A stretch of 7,057 nucleotides of DNA from Actinomycetota bacterium (GCA_003157715.1 PMKK01000042.1:1-7057), one strand, 5' to 3'; numbered from the stretch's first letter, positions 1 through 5,993 are shown. Notes: a model not told the origin generated them from the sequence alone. Made by a program: numbers and translations.

Positions 1-20
1 CGATGAGAGGGCCGCTGCCG

Positions 21-1091
21 ATGACCGACGCGGAACTTGCCGTACTGAGCCTTGTCGTGGAGCGCCCGCGCCACGCGTATGAGATCGAGCACGTCATCGC
101 CGAGCGTGGCATGCGCGACTGGACCGACGTGGGCTTCTCGTCGATCTACTACCTGCTTAACAAGATGGAGCGAGCGGGCCTGGTCGAGGGGCACTCCGAC
201 GATACCGCAAGCAAAGGTCCCGCGCGCAGGGTCTACTCGCCGACCGCCGAGGGGTTCCTGGCTTGGACCGAGGCGAGCCTGGCGGCACTTGGCGACCCGC
301 GGGCGAAGATGCCCTTTCTGCTCGGACTGACCAATCTCGCGGCGCTGCCCGAAGATCGTGCCCTTGAGGCGGTGCGTGCCTGCCGACGAGCGCTCGACGA
401 GCGCTTGCGTGAGGTCCGCCAGAATCGTCGCGCCGCCGGGGAAGTGCCGTGGTTCGTAGATGAGGCGTTCGACTACAGCGAACAGTCGCTGCGGTCGGGG
501 CGCGATTGGGTGACCGGGTTCGTGACACGATTCGAGCAAAGGAGTGGGGTGAGGGAGATGCCGAAGAAGATGAAGCCGCTGGTGCCCGAGATCGCCGAGA
601 TCCCGGCGCGACTGATGGGGGTCGTGAGGACGATCGGCGATCCCCGCGAGGTCGGCCAGAAGGTGTTTCCGGCGCTCTACGGCGCGGCGTACGCCTTGAA
701 GTTCGCGCTCAAGAAGGACGGCGTCGACTACAAGGTCGGCGCCCCATGCGCCCGCTGGTTCGGCGGTCCCGACTGGATGACGGTCCCGCGCGACAGGTGG
801 GAGGCGGCTTGGGCGATCCCGATCCCGGAGGGTACGACGGAGCTGGTGCAGAAGGACCCCGAGACGCCCGTCGCGATCGAGACCTGGCAGTACGGACTGG
901 TCGCGCAGATCCTCCACATCGGAAGCTACGCCGACGAGACCCCGACGATCACACAGCTCCACGAGTTCATCACTGCCGAGGGCTACGAGATCGCCGGCCC
1001 CCACGAGGAGGAGTACCAGTCACGGCCCGAGGCGAAGGCCCCCAAGACCGTGATCCGCTATCAGGTGCGCAAGCGCGAGGCTCACGCCTAA
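21..1091 (+). CDS. PadR-family regulator fused to a GyrI-like ligand-binding domain
   Basis: Probably a DNA-binding transcriptional regulator that senses a small molecule. Residues 1-80 are a PadR winged helix: HAYEIEHVI, then SSIYYLLNKMERAGLVEG (recognition helix and start of the wing) and GPARRVYSPTAEG (the family's RR-x-Y-x-x-T-x-x-G wing). Residues about 85-175 are the helical PadR C-terminal dimerisation region. Residues about 183-356, from KMKPLVPEIAEIPARLMGV, resemble the GyrI-like/SOUL ligand-binding fold, with HIGSYADETPTITQLHEF as its typical late segment. The two parts share one unbroken frame. An in-frame ATG at position 3 exists, but the ATG at 21 is preferred: GAGAGGG lies 9 bases before it and PadR proteins usually begin near MTDAELAVL. 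GyrI-like proteins are often separate genes, so the fusion is notable. It is the only rightward gene. Family assignment is confident; target and ligand are unknown. Confidence 0.88.
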   Translation: MTDAELAVLSLVVERPRHAYEIEHVIAERGMRDWTDVGFSSIYYLLNKMERAGLVEGHSDDTASKGPARRVYSPTAEGFLAWTEASLAALGDPRAKMPFLLGLTNLAALPEDRALEAVRACRRALDERLREVRQNRRAAGEVPWFVDEAFDYSEQSLRSGRDWVTGFVTRFEQRSGVREMPKKMKPLVPEIAEIPARLMGVVRTIGDPREVGQKVFPALYGAAYALKFALKKDGVDYKVGAPCARWFGGPDWMTVPRDRWEAAWAIPIPEGTTELVQKDPETPVAIETWQYGLVAQILHIGSYADETPTITQLHEFITAEGYEIAGPHEEEYQSRPEAKAPKTVIRYQVRKREAHA

Positions 1092-1113
1092 GCTGGGCGA
1101 GAGACGATCGCGG

Positions 1114-1584
1114 CTACGGCGCGGTGACGATCTGACGATCTGACGGTCTGACGGTCTGCCCCATGGCTTGGGCGATGAGGGTGAAGTCGCCGGCCGGGAT
1201 CTTGAGCTGGCCAAAGCGAAAGGCCGCTCCCCAGTGCGTCTTGCTCCTGATGAATGACAACCGTTCGACTAGCGGCTTGATTGGCGCTTCACGACAATCG
1301 AGGTACGAGACGTCGACGCGATAGGGCGTGAAGCCTGGGCTCATCTCGGCCTGGTAGATCTCGCCCGAGGCGACGATGCCGATGGCGGTAAACGATTGCA
1401 GCGTCGCGCCGTCGGGATACGACGTGAGCGGTGAGTACATGACGATGCCGTCGCCGGCCCGCAGCCTCTCGAGCGGGGCGCGCTTGCCGTGCCCGAGCTG
1501 TACGAAGCCGCCCTGCACGCCGAGCCGCACGTGAGAGCGAGAAACGACGCCGATCCAGTAGTTGCGATCCGTGCGATCCGCCAT
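1114..1584 (-). CDS. EVE domain-containing protein (UPF0310 type)
   Basis: A 156-residue protein of the EVE family, a PUA-like fold related to YTH and ASCH domains. Members of that superfamily bind RNA or modified bases; the exact role of this bacterial subfamily is unsettled. NYWIGVVSRSHVRLGVQGG (residues 8-26) and FVQLGHGKRAPLERLRAGD (27-45) are the characteristic start, followed by IVMYSPLTSYPDG and later KTHWGAAFRFGQLKIPAGDF (116-134). The ATG at 1584 is chosen because AAAGAAGG ends 5 bases upstream and the EVE homology starts just inside. The reading frame stays open further upstream, but that part is low-complexity Arg/Pro and overlaps the preceding gene. The domain seems complete by about residue 142. 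The last 14 residues are encoded by the 8-bp repeats and look acquired. It converges with the PadR gene, 22 bases apart. Confidence 0.9.
   Translation of the reverse strand: MADRTDRNYWIGVVSRSHVRLGVQGGFVQLGHGKRAPLERLRAGDGIVMYSPLTSYPDGATLQSFTAIGIVASGEIYQAEMSPGFTPYRVDVSYLDCREAPIKPLVERLSFIRSKTHWGAAFRFGQLKIPAGDFTLIAQAMGQTVRPSDRQIVTAP
1125..1158. repeat. 8-bp tandem repeat, four copies, in the EVE gene 3' end
   Basis: Two copies of TGACGATC are followed by two of TGACGGTC and a partial TG. The array lies in the last codons of the leftward EVE gene, 33 bases past the rightward PadR stop. As 8 is not a multiple of 3, each added or lost unit would change the EVE tail reading frame. Confidence 0.9.
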
Positions 1585-1648
1585 GACAGCCTTCTTTGTG
1601 CGGTCGCGGCGGCAGCCAAACCATGGCGGCCGTTGGCCGATCGTCGAT

Positions 1649-1663
1649 GAAGGCGAGGCCTTC
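1649..1663. repeat. Small perfect hairpin between the EVE gene and the upstream gene
   Basis: GAAGGC and GCCTTC form a 6-bp stem with a 3-base loop in the 116-base gap between the 1701-2294 gene and the EVE gene. There is no T-run after it, so it is not convincing as an intrinsic terminator. No clear promoter is visible in this gap, and the EVE gene may be read through from upstream. Confidence 0.4.
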
Positions 1664-1700
1664 GGGCGGGCCGGAAGCGTCGGGTCGTTCTCCGTCGGCT

Positions 1701-2294
1701 CTAGCCCGTGGCTCCGTCCGCTCGCCGGAAGAGATAGAGGAACTTCTCTTCGCCCTCGACGACATCGCCTCCCATGAAGAAGTCGGCCCCTCTGAGGGGG
1801 GACGTCTGGAGCCTGGTCGGTTTGAACACGCAGACCACGCTCTCCAGGCGCCAGCCCTCGGCCTCGACGGCGTCGATGATGCAGCCGGGCGGCGGGGCGC
1901 CGTGGCCGTCGAGAGCCATGGTGGTGCGCATCTGCGCCGCCACGAGATCCTGGGCGCTCGCGACCTCGAGCCACGTGAGGCCCGTCTCCCGCGCCCAGTG
2001 CGCGAGGCGGACCGGATCCTGCCGGAGCTCAGCCTCGAGGCGGTCGACGCGCTCCTCGGCGGCGGTTTGTTCCTCGGCTCGCAGAAATCGCTCGGCGCGA
2101 GAGATCTGCTGCTCGCACTCGCCGCGCACGCCGCCGTCGGTGGCGTCGCGCAGAAGAACGGCAAGAGCGAGGACGCCGCGGGCTTCGGTCGCGCCGCCAT
2201 CGCCGGCGAAGGCCGTCTCCCAGAGCGTGGCGACGGCTTTCTTGAGTTGACCTGCCTTGTACTGCTCGGTGGCCTTCTCTAGCGCCTTGGACAT
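1701..2294 (-). CDS. Hypothetical protein with helical N-terminal region and conserved actinobacterial-type C-terminal domain
   Basis: A 197-residue soluble protein of unknown function, with no signal peptide or membrane segment. Residues 1-95 are helical and tetratricopeptide-like: MSKALEKATEQYKAGQLKKA resembles a TPR helix pair, and a charged, possibly coiled stretch follows near 60-92. The C-terminal part (IIDAVEAEGWRLESVVCVF, then GEEKFLYLFRR) resembles, from memory, the end of many actinobacterial hypothetical proteins that carry an 'EGWRLE...YLFR' pattern. The ATG at 2294 has a G-rich tract (GGGGG) 4 bases upstream. In-frame ATGs at 2318 and 2363 would add 8 or 23 residues with weaker ribosome-binding sites. 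A 138-base gap separates it from the upstream methyltransferase, so it may have its own promoter. The frame is well supported; function is not assigned. Confidence 0.75.
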   Translation of the reverse strand: MSKALEKATEQYKAGQLKKAVATLWETAFAGDGGATEARGVLALAVLLRDATDGGVRGECEQQISRAERFLRAEEQTAAEERVDRLEAELRQDPVRLAHWARETGLTWLEVASAQDLVAAQMRTTMALDGHGAPPPGCIIDAVEAEGWRLESVVCVFKPTRLQTSPLRGADFFMGGDVVEGEEKFLYLFRRADGATG

Positions 2295-2337
2295 CCTGCC
2301 CCCATTCTGAGGATCCATTTCGGCCTGGCTTCGGCCG

Positions 2338-2415
2338 GCGTTTCGCGTGTGAGCGCCGAGCAAACGCTCCTCGAAGGGGCGGCCTGAGACTGCGGCGATC
2401 TGTTCGGCGGTCTCA
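2338..2415. repeat. Two inverted repeats in the methyltransferase/hypothetical gap
   Basis: The gap 2295-2432 holds two inverted repeats: GCGTTT (2338-2343) with AAACGC (2362-2367), and TGAGAC (2385-2390) with GTCTCA (2410-2415). Both are perfect 6-bp arms with loops of 18-19 bases. The second lies just after the methyltransferase stop in transcription order and could be a weak terminator or an operator. No T-run follows. Nothing else recognisable is seen in this gap. Confidence 0.35.
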
Positions 2416-2432
2416 CTTTCCCGCCCCCCGTG

Positions 2433-3269
2433 TCATCCGCCGGACCGCGGCCTGCCGACGAACAGGAAGTGCTCCGAGAGGCCGATCCCCTCCGCCGTGG
2501 CGGCCGTCGCCTCGACCAGGTCGAGCCAGGTCTGCTGGGTGTCGGGGCTGAGATCACAGAAGATCTTCTGCCGGCTCCCGGTGAACGACTCGAGTCCGAC
2601 GAAGCTCGCCTCGTCGAACGCACCCTCGAACAGGGCGCGAAACTCGGCCGCGCTGGTGAAGTGGGCGTGGCCGATGGTGGGGGCAAGCTCGGGGTTGACG
2701 ATGCCGTCGACGATGAATCGCCGGTAGACGTCGAGCAGCTCGATGCCCTGCTCCGGCTCGAGCCAGTACCCGCTGCCGAGGCCGACGATGCGATTGCAGG
2801 CCGAGGCGGCAAGCACGCCGTCGCCGCGCAGAACGCGCCGCGCTTCATGTACCGCATTCTGACGCTCTCCAAGAGTGAGCAGATGGTAGAGCGGCCCCAG
2901 CAGAAGCACGGCGTCGCAGCCGGCGTCGGGAAGATGAGCGAGACCGGTGGCCGACGCGACGCGAGCGTCGAGAACGTGATCCGACAGACCGTGCGATTCC
3001 AGGCGGTCGAGGGCGGTCTCGAGCAGGCGCGCGGAGACGTCGACGAGATGAAGGCGGCAGCCGCGCCGGGCGAGGAACTCGTCGTAGTGCCCGGCGCCGA
3101 CGCCGACGTCCGCCACCGTGCTGTCGCGGGGGACGAACCGTTCGAGGTAGCGCTCGGTCATGGCGCGCTCGACGGCACTGTGCTGCTCGAGTCGCGCGAC
3201 CTCATACTCGTACGCAACTTCGTCGTAGTGCCGACCCACCGCGCGGTGACGATCGCTCAGGCCATCCAT
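2433..3269 (-). CDS. Class I SAM-dependent methyltransferase
   Basis: A 278-residue methyltransferase with the Rossmann-like SAM-binding fold. Motif I is VADVGVGAGHY (residues 52-62). The acidic residue at the end of strand 2 is Asp-77 in LHLVDVS. Motif IV is DAVLLLGPLYHLLTLGER (119-136), followed by the helix NAVHEARRVLRGDGVLAAS. This resembles the methyltransferase-11/25 group; the substrate cannot be read from the sequence. The ATG at 3269 lies five bases after the trmO stop (TAG), and AGGAGG overlaps that stop. The ribosome-binding site is therefore only one base from the ATG, unusually close, which suggests translational coupling, or a start slightly downstream such as a CTG 9 bases further in. 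The same frame continues upstream through trmO without a stop, but that part is a shadow. Linkage to trmO suggests co-expression; an RNA substrate is only a guess. Confidence 0.9.
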   Translation of the reverse strand: MDGLSDRHRAVGRHYDEVAYEYEVARLEQHSAVERAMTERYLERFVPRDSTVADVGVGAGHYDEFLARRGCRLHLVDVSARLLETALDRLESHGLSDHVLDARVASATGLAHLPDAGCDAVLLLGPLYHLLTLGERQNAVHEARRVLRGDGVLAASACNRIVGLGSGYWLEPEQGIELLDVYRRFIVDGIVNPELAPTIGHAHFTSAAEFRALFEGAFDEASFVGLESFTGSRQKIFCDLSPDTQQTWLDLVEATAATAEGIGLSEHFLFVGRPRSGG

Positions 3270-3274
3270 TCCTC

Positions 3275-3754
3275 CTACTCTCGGTCGCTCGGTTTGCGGC
3301 GCCACGGCAGGTCGCTTGCCCAGCCCATCGAGGCGGACTCCACGGCGTCGTAGCGAGGCAGGTACGGCTTGATGTCGAGCAGCGGTGTGCCGTCCAGAAC
3401 GTCGATCCCGCTCACGATCAGGATGTTGTCGTGCCGCTCGAGCAGACCGACGACCGACAGGCCGATCGGGTTGGGGCGACAGGGATGCCGCGACGAGAAC
3501 ACGCCATGAGGAGCGTCGTCGAGGAACGTGGGCCGCACCAGCTCGACCTCGCCGGCGCGGTCGAACGCATACAGAAGGTAGATGTGGCTGAACGTCTCGA
3601 CGTCCTGCAGGCCCGCCGCGAACTCGGTGAAGACCTCCACGCGCCCCTCTGCGTCCGCGGCGAAGGCGGGCTGGATCGGGCACCCCTCCTTCGCGCGATG
3701 AGGCGAGTGAATGACTCCGATCGGGCGGATTTCCACGACTCCCCCTGCTTCCAC
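3275..3754 (-). CDS. trmO: tRNA (N6-threonylcarbamoyladenosine(37)-N6)-methyltransferase TrmO
   Basis: TrmO (TsaA/YaeB family) uses SAM to methylate t6A at position 37 of ANN-decoding tRNAs, giving m6t6A next to the anticodon. The family signature SSRHPCRPNPIGLS is at residues 87-100, with the beta-barrel motif GIDVLDGTPLLDIKPYLP at 116-133; the N-terminal IRPIGVIHSPHRAKEGCPIQ (9-28) is also typical. At 159 residues it is the short form, without the C-terminal domain of the E. coli protein (about 235 residues). The longest frame starts at GTG 3754. An alternative GTG at 3736 lies 2 bases after GGGGGAG and would give VEIRPIGVI, closer to usual family starts, so the exact start is open. It is first in a two-gene operon with the methyltransferase 5 bases downstream. 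A TATGAT box sits about 50 bases upstream. Confidence 0.93.
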   Translation of the reverse strand: MEAGGVVEIRPIGVIHSPHRAKEGCPIQPAFAADAEGRVEVFTEFAAGLQDVETFSHIYLLYAFDRAGEVELVRPTFLDDAPHGVFSSRHPCRPNPIGLSVVGLLERHDNILIVSGIDVLDGTPLLDIKPYLPRYDAVESASMGWASDLPWRRKPSDRE

Positions 3755-3804
3755 GGGCTCAACGCGGTGCGCGTGAGCGGCCGGCCGGCTGCCCTACGTC
3801 TTCC

Positions 3805-3833
3805 ATCATAGCTCGGGATCAGGGCTGACCGAT
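3805..3833 (-). promoter_or_regulatory. Candidate promoter of trmO-methyltransferase operon
   Basis: On the minus strand TATGAT (3805-3810) matches the -10 consensus at five of six bases and lies about 50 bases before the trmO start. The -35 region is poor (ATCGGT at 17-base spacing). An imperfect inverted pair, GGATCAG and CTGACC at 3817-3830, overlaps the spacer and could be an operator. Confidence 0.35.
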
Positions 3834-3859
3834 ACGCTTGCCCGCCCATCCTCTGACGT

Positions 3860-3890
3860 GGGCGCGCCCGAGCAGCGAGCGCCGCCGCTC
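3860..3890. repeat. GC-rich inverted repeats at the end of the tautomerase gene
   Basis: GAGCG-ccgc-CGCTC (3877-3890) is a 5-bp hairpin overlapping the stop of the tautomerase-like gene, and a 10-bp palindrome, GGGCGCGCCC (3860-3869), follows in transcription order. No T-run follows, so intrinsic termination is doubtful. Confidence 0.4.
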
Positions 3891-4221
3891 AAAGGGACAC
3901 CCACCCGCTCCCGTTGACGTCATACGGTCTGATCACGACCTTCACTTTTCTCTCCGCGCCGGCGATCGTCTGGAAGGCCCTCGCGAGTCGCGTCGCGAGC
4001 TCCTGCAAGGCCTCTTTGGTGCGCTCGGCGCGCTCCCACAGATCGACGTTGATCCTGGTCACCTCGCCATCGAAGCCATCGGGACTGAGAACCGGAACAA
4101 CGTCGATCTCGTAGTCGTTGATCGCGAGTTCAGGCATGCTCGTCAGCGTATGCCTTGTCGCCTCCTCGAGATCTGACAAACGGTCTTCCCTTCTTAGATT
4201 GAAGACAGTGACCAATGGCAT
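3889..4221 (-). CDS. Tautomerase-fold (4-OT/MIF-like) protein with Pro-1
   Basis: A 110-residue protein beginning MPLVTVFN. In the tautomerase superfamily the initiator Met is removed and Pro-1 is the catalytic base, followed by a hydrophobic beta strand, as here. The rest fits a beta-alpha-beta layout: a first helix with LSDLEEATRHTLTSMP (15-30), the strand EIDVVPVL, INVDLWERAERTKEALQELATRLARAF as strand then helix (57-83), and the strand KVKVVIRP (92-99). The C-terminal GSGWVSL recalls the short Trp/Phe-containing tail of MIF-like members. Arginines 10 and 11 are candidates for the substrate-binding arginines of 4-OT. The ATG at 4221 is firm: GGGAGGA ends 3-4 bases upstream and Pro-1 follows directly. 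It is longer than 4-OT (about 62) and near MIF or CHMI size. The superfamily call is likely but rests on weak similarity; the substrate is unknown. Confidence 0.72.
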   Translation of the reverse strand: MPLVTVFNLRREDRLSDLEEATRHTLTSMPELAINDYEIDVVPVLSPDGFDGEVTRINVDLWERAERTKEALQELATRLARAFQTIAGAERKVKVVIRPYDVNGSGWVSL

Positions 4222-4289
4222 GGTTCCTCCCGACTTGGACGGGTGGCTGAACGCGATCCCCAACTGCCTGTCACGCTGCGCCTGGGTCG

Positions 4290-4328
4290 CTCGCTTTCGG
4301 CGCGATCCTAAGGCGATCTTAAAGCGAG
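4290..4328 (-). terminator. Inverted repeat directly after the GNAT1 stop, possible terminator
   Basis: CTCGCTTT (4290-4297) and AAAGCGAG (4321-4328) form a perfect 8-bp stem right after the GNAT1 stop codon, with a 23-base loop that contains two GATCGC-like direct repeats. There is no T-run, so a Rho-dependent pause, mRNA 3'-end protection or another role is equally possible. Confidence 0.4.
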
Positions 4329-5174
4329 TCAGCTCGAGACGCGCACCCCAAAGTGATGCTCGGACGCATCGCACACCGGGCGATACCCGATCGCCTGGTA
4401 GATCTTGTTGGACGTCGGATTGGCGAGGTCGGTGTAGAGGCAGCACGACGCGAGCCCCTCGTTGAGAAGCCGCCGTGTGAGCCACGCGACGCACGCGGAA
4501 GCGTAGCCGCGGCCGCGGTGCCGGGGAGGCGTGAAGACGGAATTGACGCGTACCGTTCGCCCAGTGCGTCCCGCCCAGGCTGCCATGGATACCGGCCCCG
4601 AATCTTCCCAGATGAACAGTCTGCCCTCGATGATCTGCTCACGCGCGACCTTGCGCGGATCGGACGGGTCGTCGAGGTTGACCTCCGCGAAGAACGCCTC
4701 GACCCATTGCGTGGCGGTGGGCAGATCCGCTTCAGTGGCGGCCCGGAACATCCCGGACGGCAGGGCCGGCTGGACCACACGCCGCGCTTCGAACACGCGC
4801 ATGCGCATGGCCAGGCGCGCGGTCGTACCCGTGCGTGCCGACCACGACTGCGCGAAGTCCTTGATGGCGGGCTCCGGCCCGGCGGCGGCCGGAAGATCCG
4901 GGTAGGTGCCCGCCAGATCGGCCACCAGCAGCTCGAGTGCCTGTCTGTCCGCTCGCGTGAGAAGGGCGCCGTGCGGCGGGGTCCGGAGCGCGCACGCCAC
5001 GACGGCCTGGTCTTCTTCGACGGTAGCGAGATAGCACGAACCGTCGAAGCGGCGCGACCCACCCGGATCGCAGAGGCCAAGCATGAGCACGTTTTCGGCC
5101 TCCGCGGCGCGAAGGAAGAGCTGCGCCCGAGCAAGGAAGTCCGCGGGTTCCGCGAAACGGTGGAGGCTTCGCAT
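4329..5174 (-). CDS. GNAT family N-acetyltransferase, two-part (GNAT1)
   Basis: A 281-residue protein with a complete C-terminal GNAT domain that uses acetyl-CoA to acetylate an unknown amine. The acetyl-CoA pyrophosphate loop is VNSVFTPPRHRGRGYASA (residues 210-227; R-x-x-G-x-G/A type), followed by a long helix. Motif B is LYTDLANPTSNKIYQAIGY (246-264). Residues 1-130 (FLARAQLFLRAAEAENVLML and onward) look like a degenerate second GNAT-like half, as in other proteins of about 280 residues in this group. The ATG at 5174 is preceded by only a weak ribosome-binding site, GGGCGAG, 6 bases upstream. That site lies within an inverted repeat able to cover it (see 5181-5261). The leader is 124 bases long after the small-peptide gene. 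Long opposite-strand frames over this gene are shadows. Confidence 0.9.
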   Translation of the reverse strand: MRSLHRFAEPADFLARAQLFLRAAEAENVLMLGLCDPGGSRRFDGSCYLATVEEDQAVVACALRTPPHGALLTRADRQALELLVADLAGTYPDLPAAAGPEPAIKDFAQSWSARTGTTARLAMRMRVFEARRVVQPALPSGMFRAATEADLPTATQWVEAFFAEVNLDDPSDPRKVAREQIIEGRLFIWEDSGPVSMAAWAGRTGRTVRVNSVFTPPRHRGRGYASACVAWLTRRLLNEGLASCCLYTDLANPTSNKIYQAIGYRPVCDASEHHFGVRVSS

Positions 5175-5180
5175 CGCTAG

Positions 5181-5261
5181 CTCGCCCAGCGCACCGCGGG
5201 AGACCTGCGAGCGCCGCGTTTGCGGCGAAGCGCTGCGCGTGGGCGAGTCAGGTCGACCCGC
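5181..5261 (-). promoter_or_regulatory. Structured leader of GNAT1 with two competing folds
   Basis: Fold A: GCGGG-A-GACCTG (5196-5207) pairs with CAGGTC-GA-CCCGC (5249-5261), an 11-bp stem with a small internal loop, enclosing a hairpin of CGCCGC and GCGGCG with a 4-base loop (5212-5227). Fold B: CTCGCCCA (5181-5188) pairs perfectly with TGGGCGAG (5240-5247) and would cover the weak ribosome-binding site of GNAT1. The arms interleave, so A and B exclude each other or form a pseudoknot. This could be a regulatory leader or a folded recombination site; neither is shown. Confidence 0.4.
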
Positions 5262-5268
5262 CTGTCAG
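5237..5268. repeat. 32-bp diverged direct repeat, copy 1 (after the small peptide, before GNAT1)
   Basis: Matches 6080-6111 at 28 of 32 positions in the same orientation. The 22-base core 5247-5268 differs at two positions, both C to T. It provides one arm of the stem in the GNAT1 leader. The two copies flank the GNAT2/small-peptide unit. Confidence 0.85.
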
Positions 5269-5298
5269 CCCGTGCTCGCCGCCTCGCCGTTAGCAAGA

Positions 5299-5409
5299 TC
5301 AGTGGACCAGCGCCTGAATCAGGAGACTCAGGGCGATCACGCCGATGACGGCGAAGACCGCCACCAGCAGGGCTGTTCGTGCTGCTTGCGACCAATTGCC
5401 GTTTGCCAC
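5299..5409 (-). CDS. Small single-pass membrane protein, 36 residues
   Basis: A short reading frame starting at GTG, VANGNWSQAART, followed by an uninterrupted hydrophobic stretch from residue 13 to 35 (ALLVAVFAVIGVIALSLLIQ within it), ending in His. One membrane helix with a short polar N-terminus containing Arg-11 suggests N-in, C-out by the positive-inside rule. The GTG overlaps the GNAT2 stop by one base (TAGTG), and GGGGG lies 5 bases upstream inside the end of GNAT2, which supports coupled translation. An in-frame ATG at 5421 would add four residues (MGAV). It is too short to place in a family. It may be a membrane partner or regulatory peptide for GNAT2 or an unrelated small protein. 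Composition and coupling support it as a real gene. Confidence 0.68.
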   Translation of the reverse strand: MANGNWSQAARTALLVAVFAVIGVIALSLLIQALVH

Positions 5410-5993
5410 TACAGCCCCCATTCGTCGGCTCGGACCGTTTGTTCGGCCAGTGCGCCGTGAGCCTGCGTCTGGGGAACCTTGATCCAGTAGCGGCGCACCG
5501 CACAGCCGAAGAACTCCGAGTGGAACTCGCGCTCGAACACGCCGCCGCAGGCCTCAATGGTTCGCCAGGATGCAAGGTTGCCGGTGTTCGCGCACAGCAG
5601 CACCCGGGTCAGCCCGACCCGTCGCGCCTCGGCCAGTCCCGCGCGCAGGCTCGCTACCCCGTGGCCACGCCCGCGCTTGCTCGGCGGCACGTCATAGCCG
5701 ATGTGACCCGCCTCCTCGGTCAGGAACGGCGTGTCGATGTTGTGCCTGATTCGAACTACGCCGACGATCTCCCGGGCATCGTCGACCAGCCAGCGGTTGG
5801 AGCATGGAACCCAGCCCCGCGGCAGGTTCACGCCGCGCTCCATGTCAAGCAGGCTCAGCACGTAGGCGTCGAAGTCAGCGCGCCCGGCCGCGTAGAACTC
5901 GCCGTTTTCGGGGTCGCGGGCGTCGTAGTCGTCCAGCATCCTGAGGAAGGCGTCACGGAGAGTCGTCTCCGGCTTCGAGATGTCGATGGTCAC
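5409..5993 (-). CDS. GNAT family N-acetyltransferase, COG3981 type (GNAT2)
   Basis: A 194-residue predicted acetyltransferase. The order of motifs matches COG3981: an N-terminal helix FLRMLDDYDARDPENGEF (16-33), DFDAYVLSLLDMERGVNLPRG (40-60), WVPCSNRWLVDD, IVGVVRIRHNID (76-87), then the acetyl-CoA-binding segment GHIGYDVPPSKRGRGHGVAS (96-115), LTRVLLCANTGNLASWRTIE (128-147) and the typical end RRYWI (167-171). The acceptor is unknown. The GTG at 5993 is chosen because AGGGG lies 6 bases upstream and the homology starts there. In-frame ATGs at 6023 and 6077 lack good ribosome-binding sites, and the latter would run into the structured repeat. The stop TAG shares a base with the GTG of the downstream membrane peptide. 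The gene and peptide sit between two related 32-bp repeats. Confidence 0.9.
   Translation of the reverse strand: MTIDISKPETTLRDAFLRMLDDYDARDPENGEFYAAGRADFDAYVLSLLDMERGVNLPRGWVPCSNRWLVDDAREIVGVVRIRHNIDTPFLTEEAGHIGYDVPPSKRGRGHGVASLRAGLAEARRVGLTRVLLCANTGNLASWRTIEACGGVFEREFHSEFFGCAVRRYWIKVPQTQAHGALAEQTVRADEWGL

Noticed and set aside
1125..1158. Tandem repeat considered as a CRISPR fragment or iteron-type origin
   Set aside because: The 8-bp units have no spacers, lie inside a coding end and show no AT-rich or DnaA-box context.
1596..2282. Plus-strand frames of 158 and 228 residues and a 303-residue minus-strand frame over 1289-2282
   Set aside because: They overlap the hypothetical gene at 1701-2294 and the EVE gene and have shadow-type composition with no motifs.
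2430..3353. A 307-residue plus-strand frame
   Set aside because: It is antisense to the methyltransferase, whose SAM-binding motifs are clear on the minus strand.
3270..3683. The methyltransferase frame stays open far upstream, giving a 416-residue candidate
   Set aside because: The extra N-terminal part is Arg/Gly-rich low-complexity sequence that overlaps trmO in another frame, and trmO has clear family motifs. The real start is near 3269.
3757..3763. GTTGAGC on the minus strand, which fits GTTRRRY
   Set aside because: No matching RYYYAAC partner is found at a suitable distance towards the tautomerase gene, so a single 7-base match was not called an attC site.
4353..5180. A 275-residue plus-strand frame
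   Set aside because: It lies opposite GNAT1, is Arg/Gly-rich and has no recognisable motif. It is a GC-bias shadow.
5289..5295. GTTAGCA as an integron core site
   Set aside because: It does not fit GTTRRRY and sits beside a stop codon with no paired complementary box, so it is a chance match.
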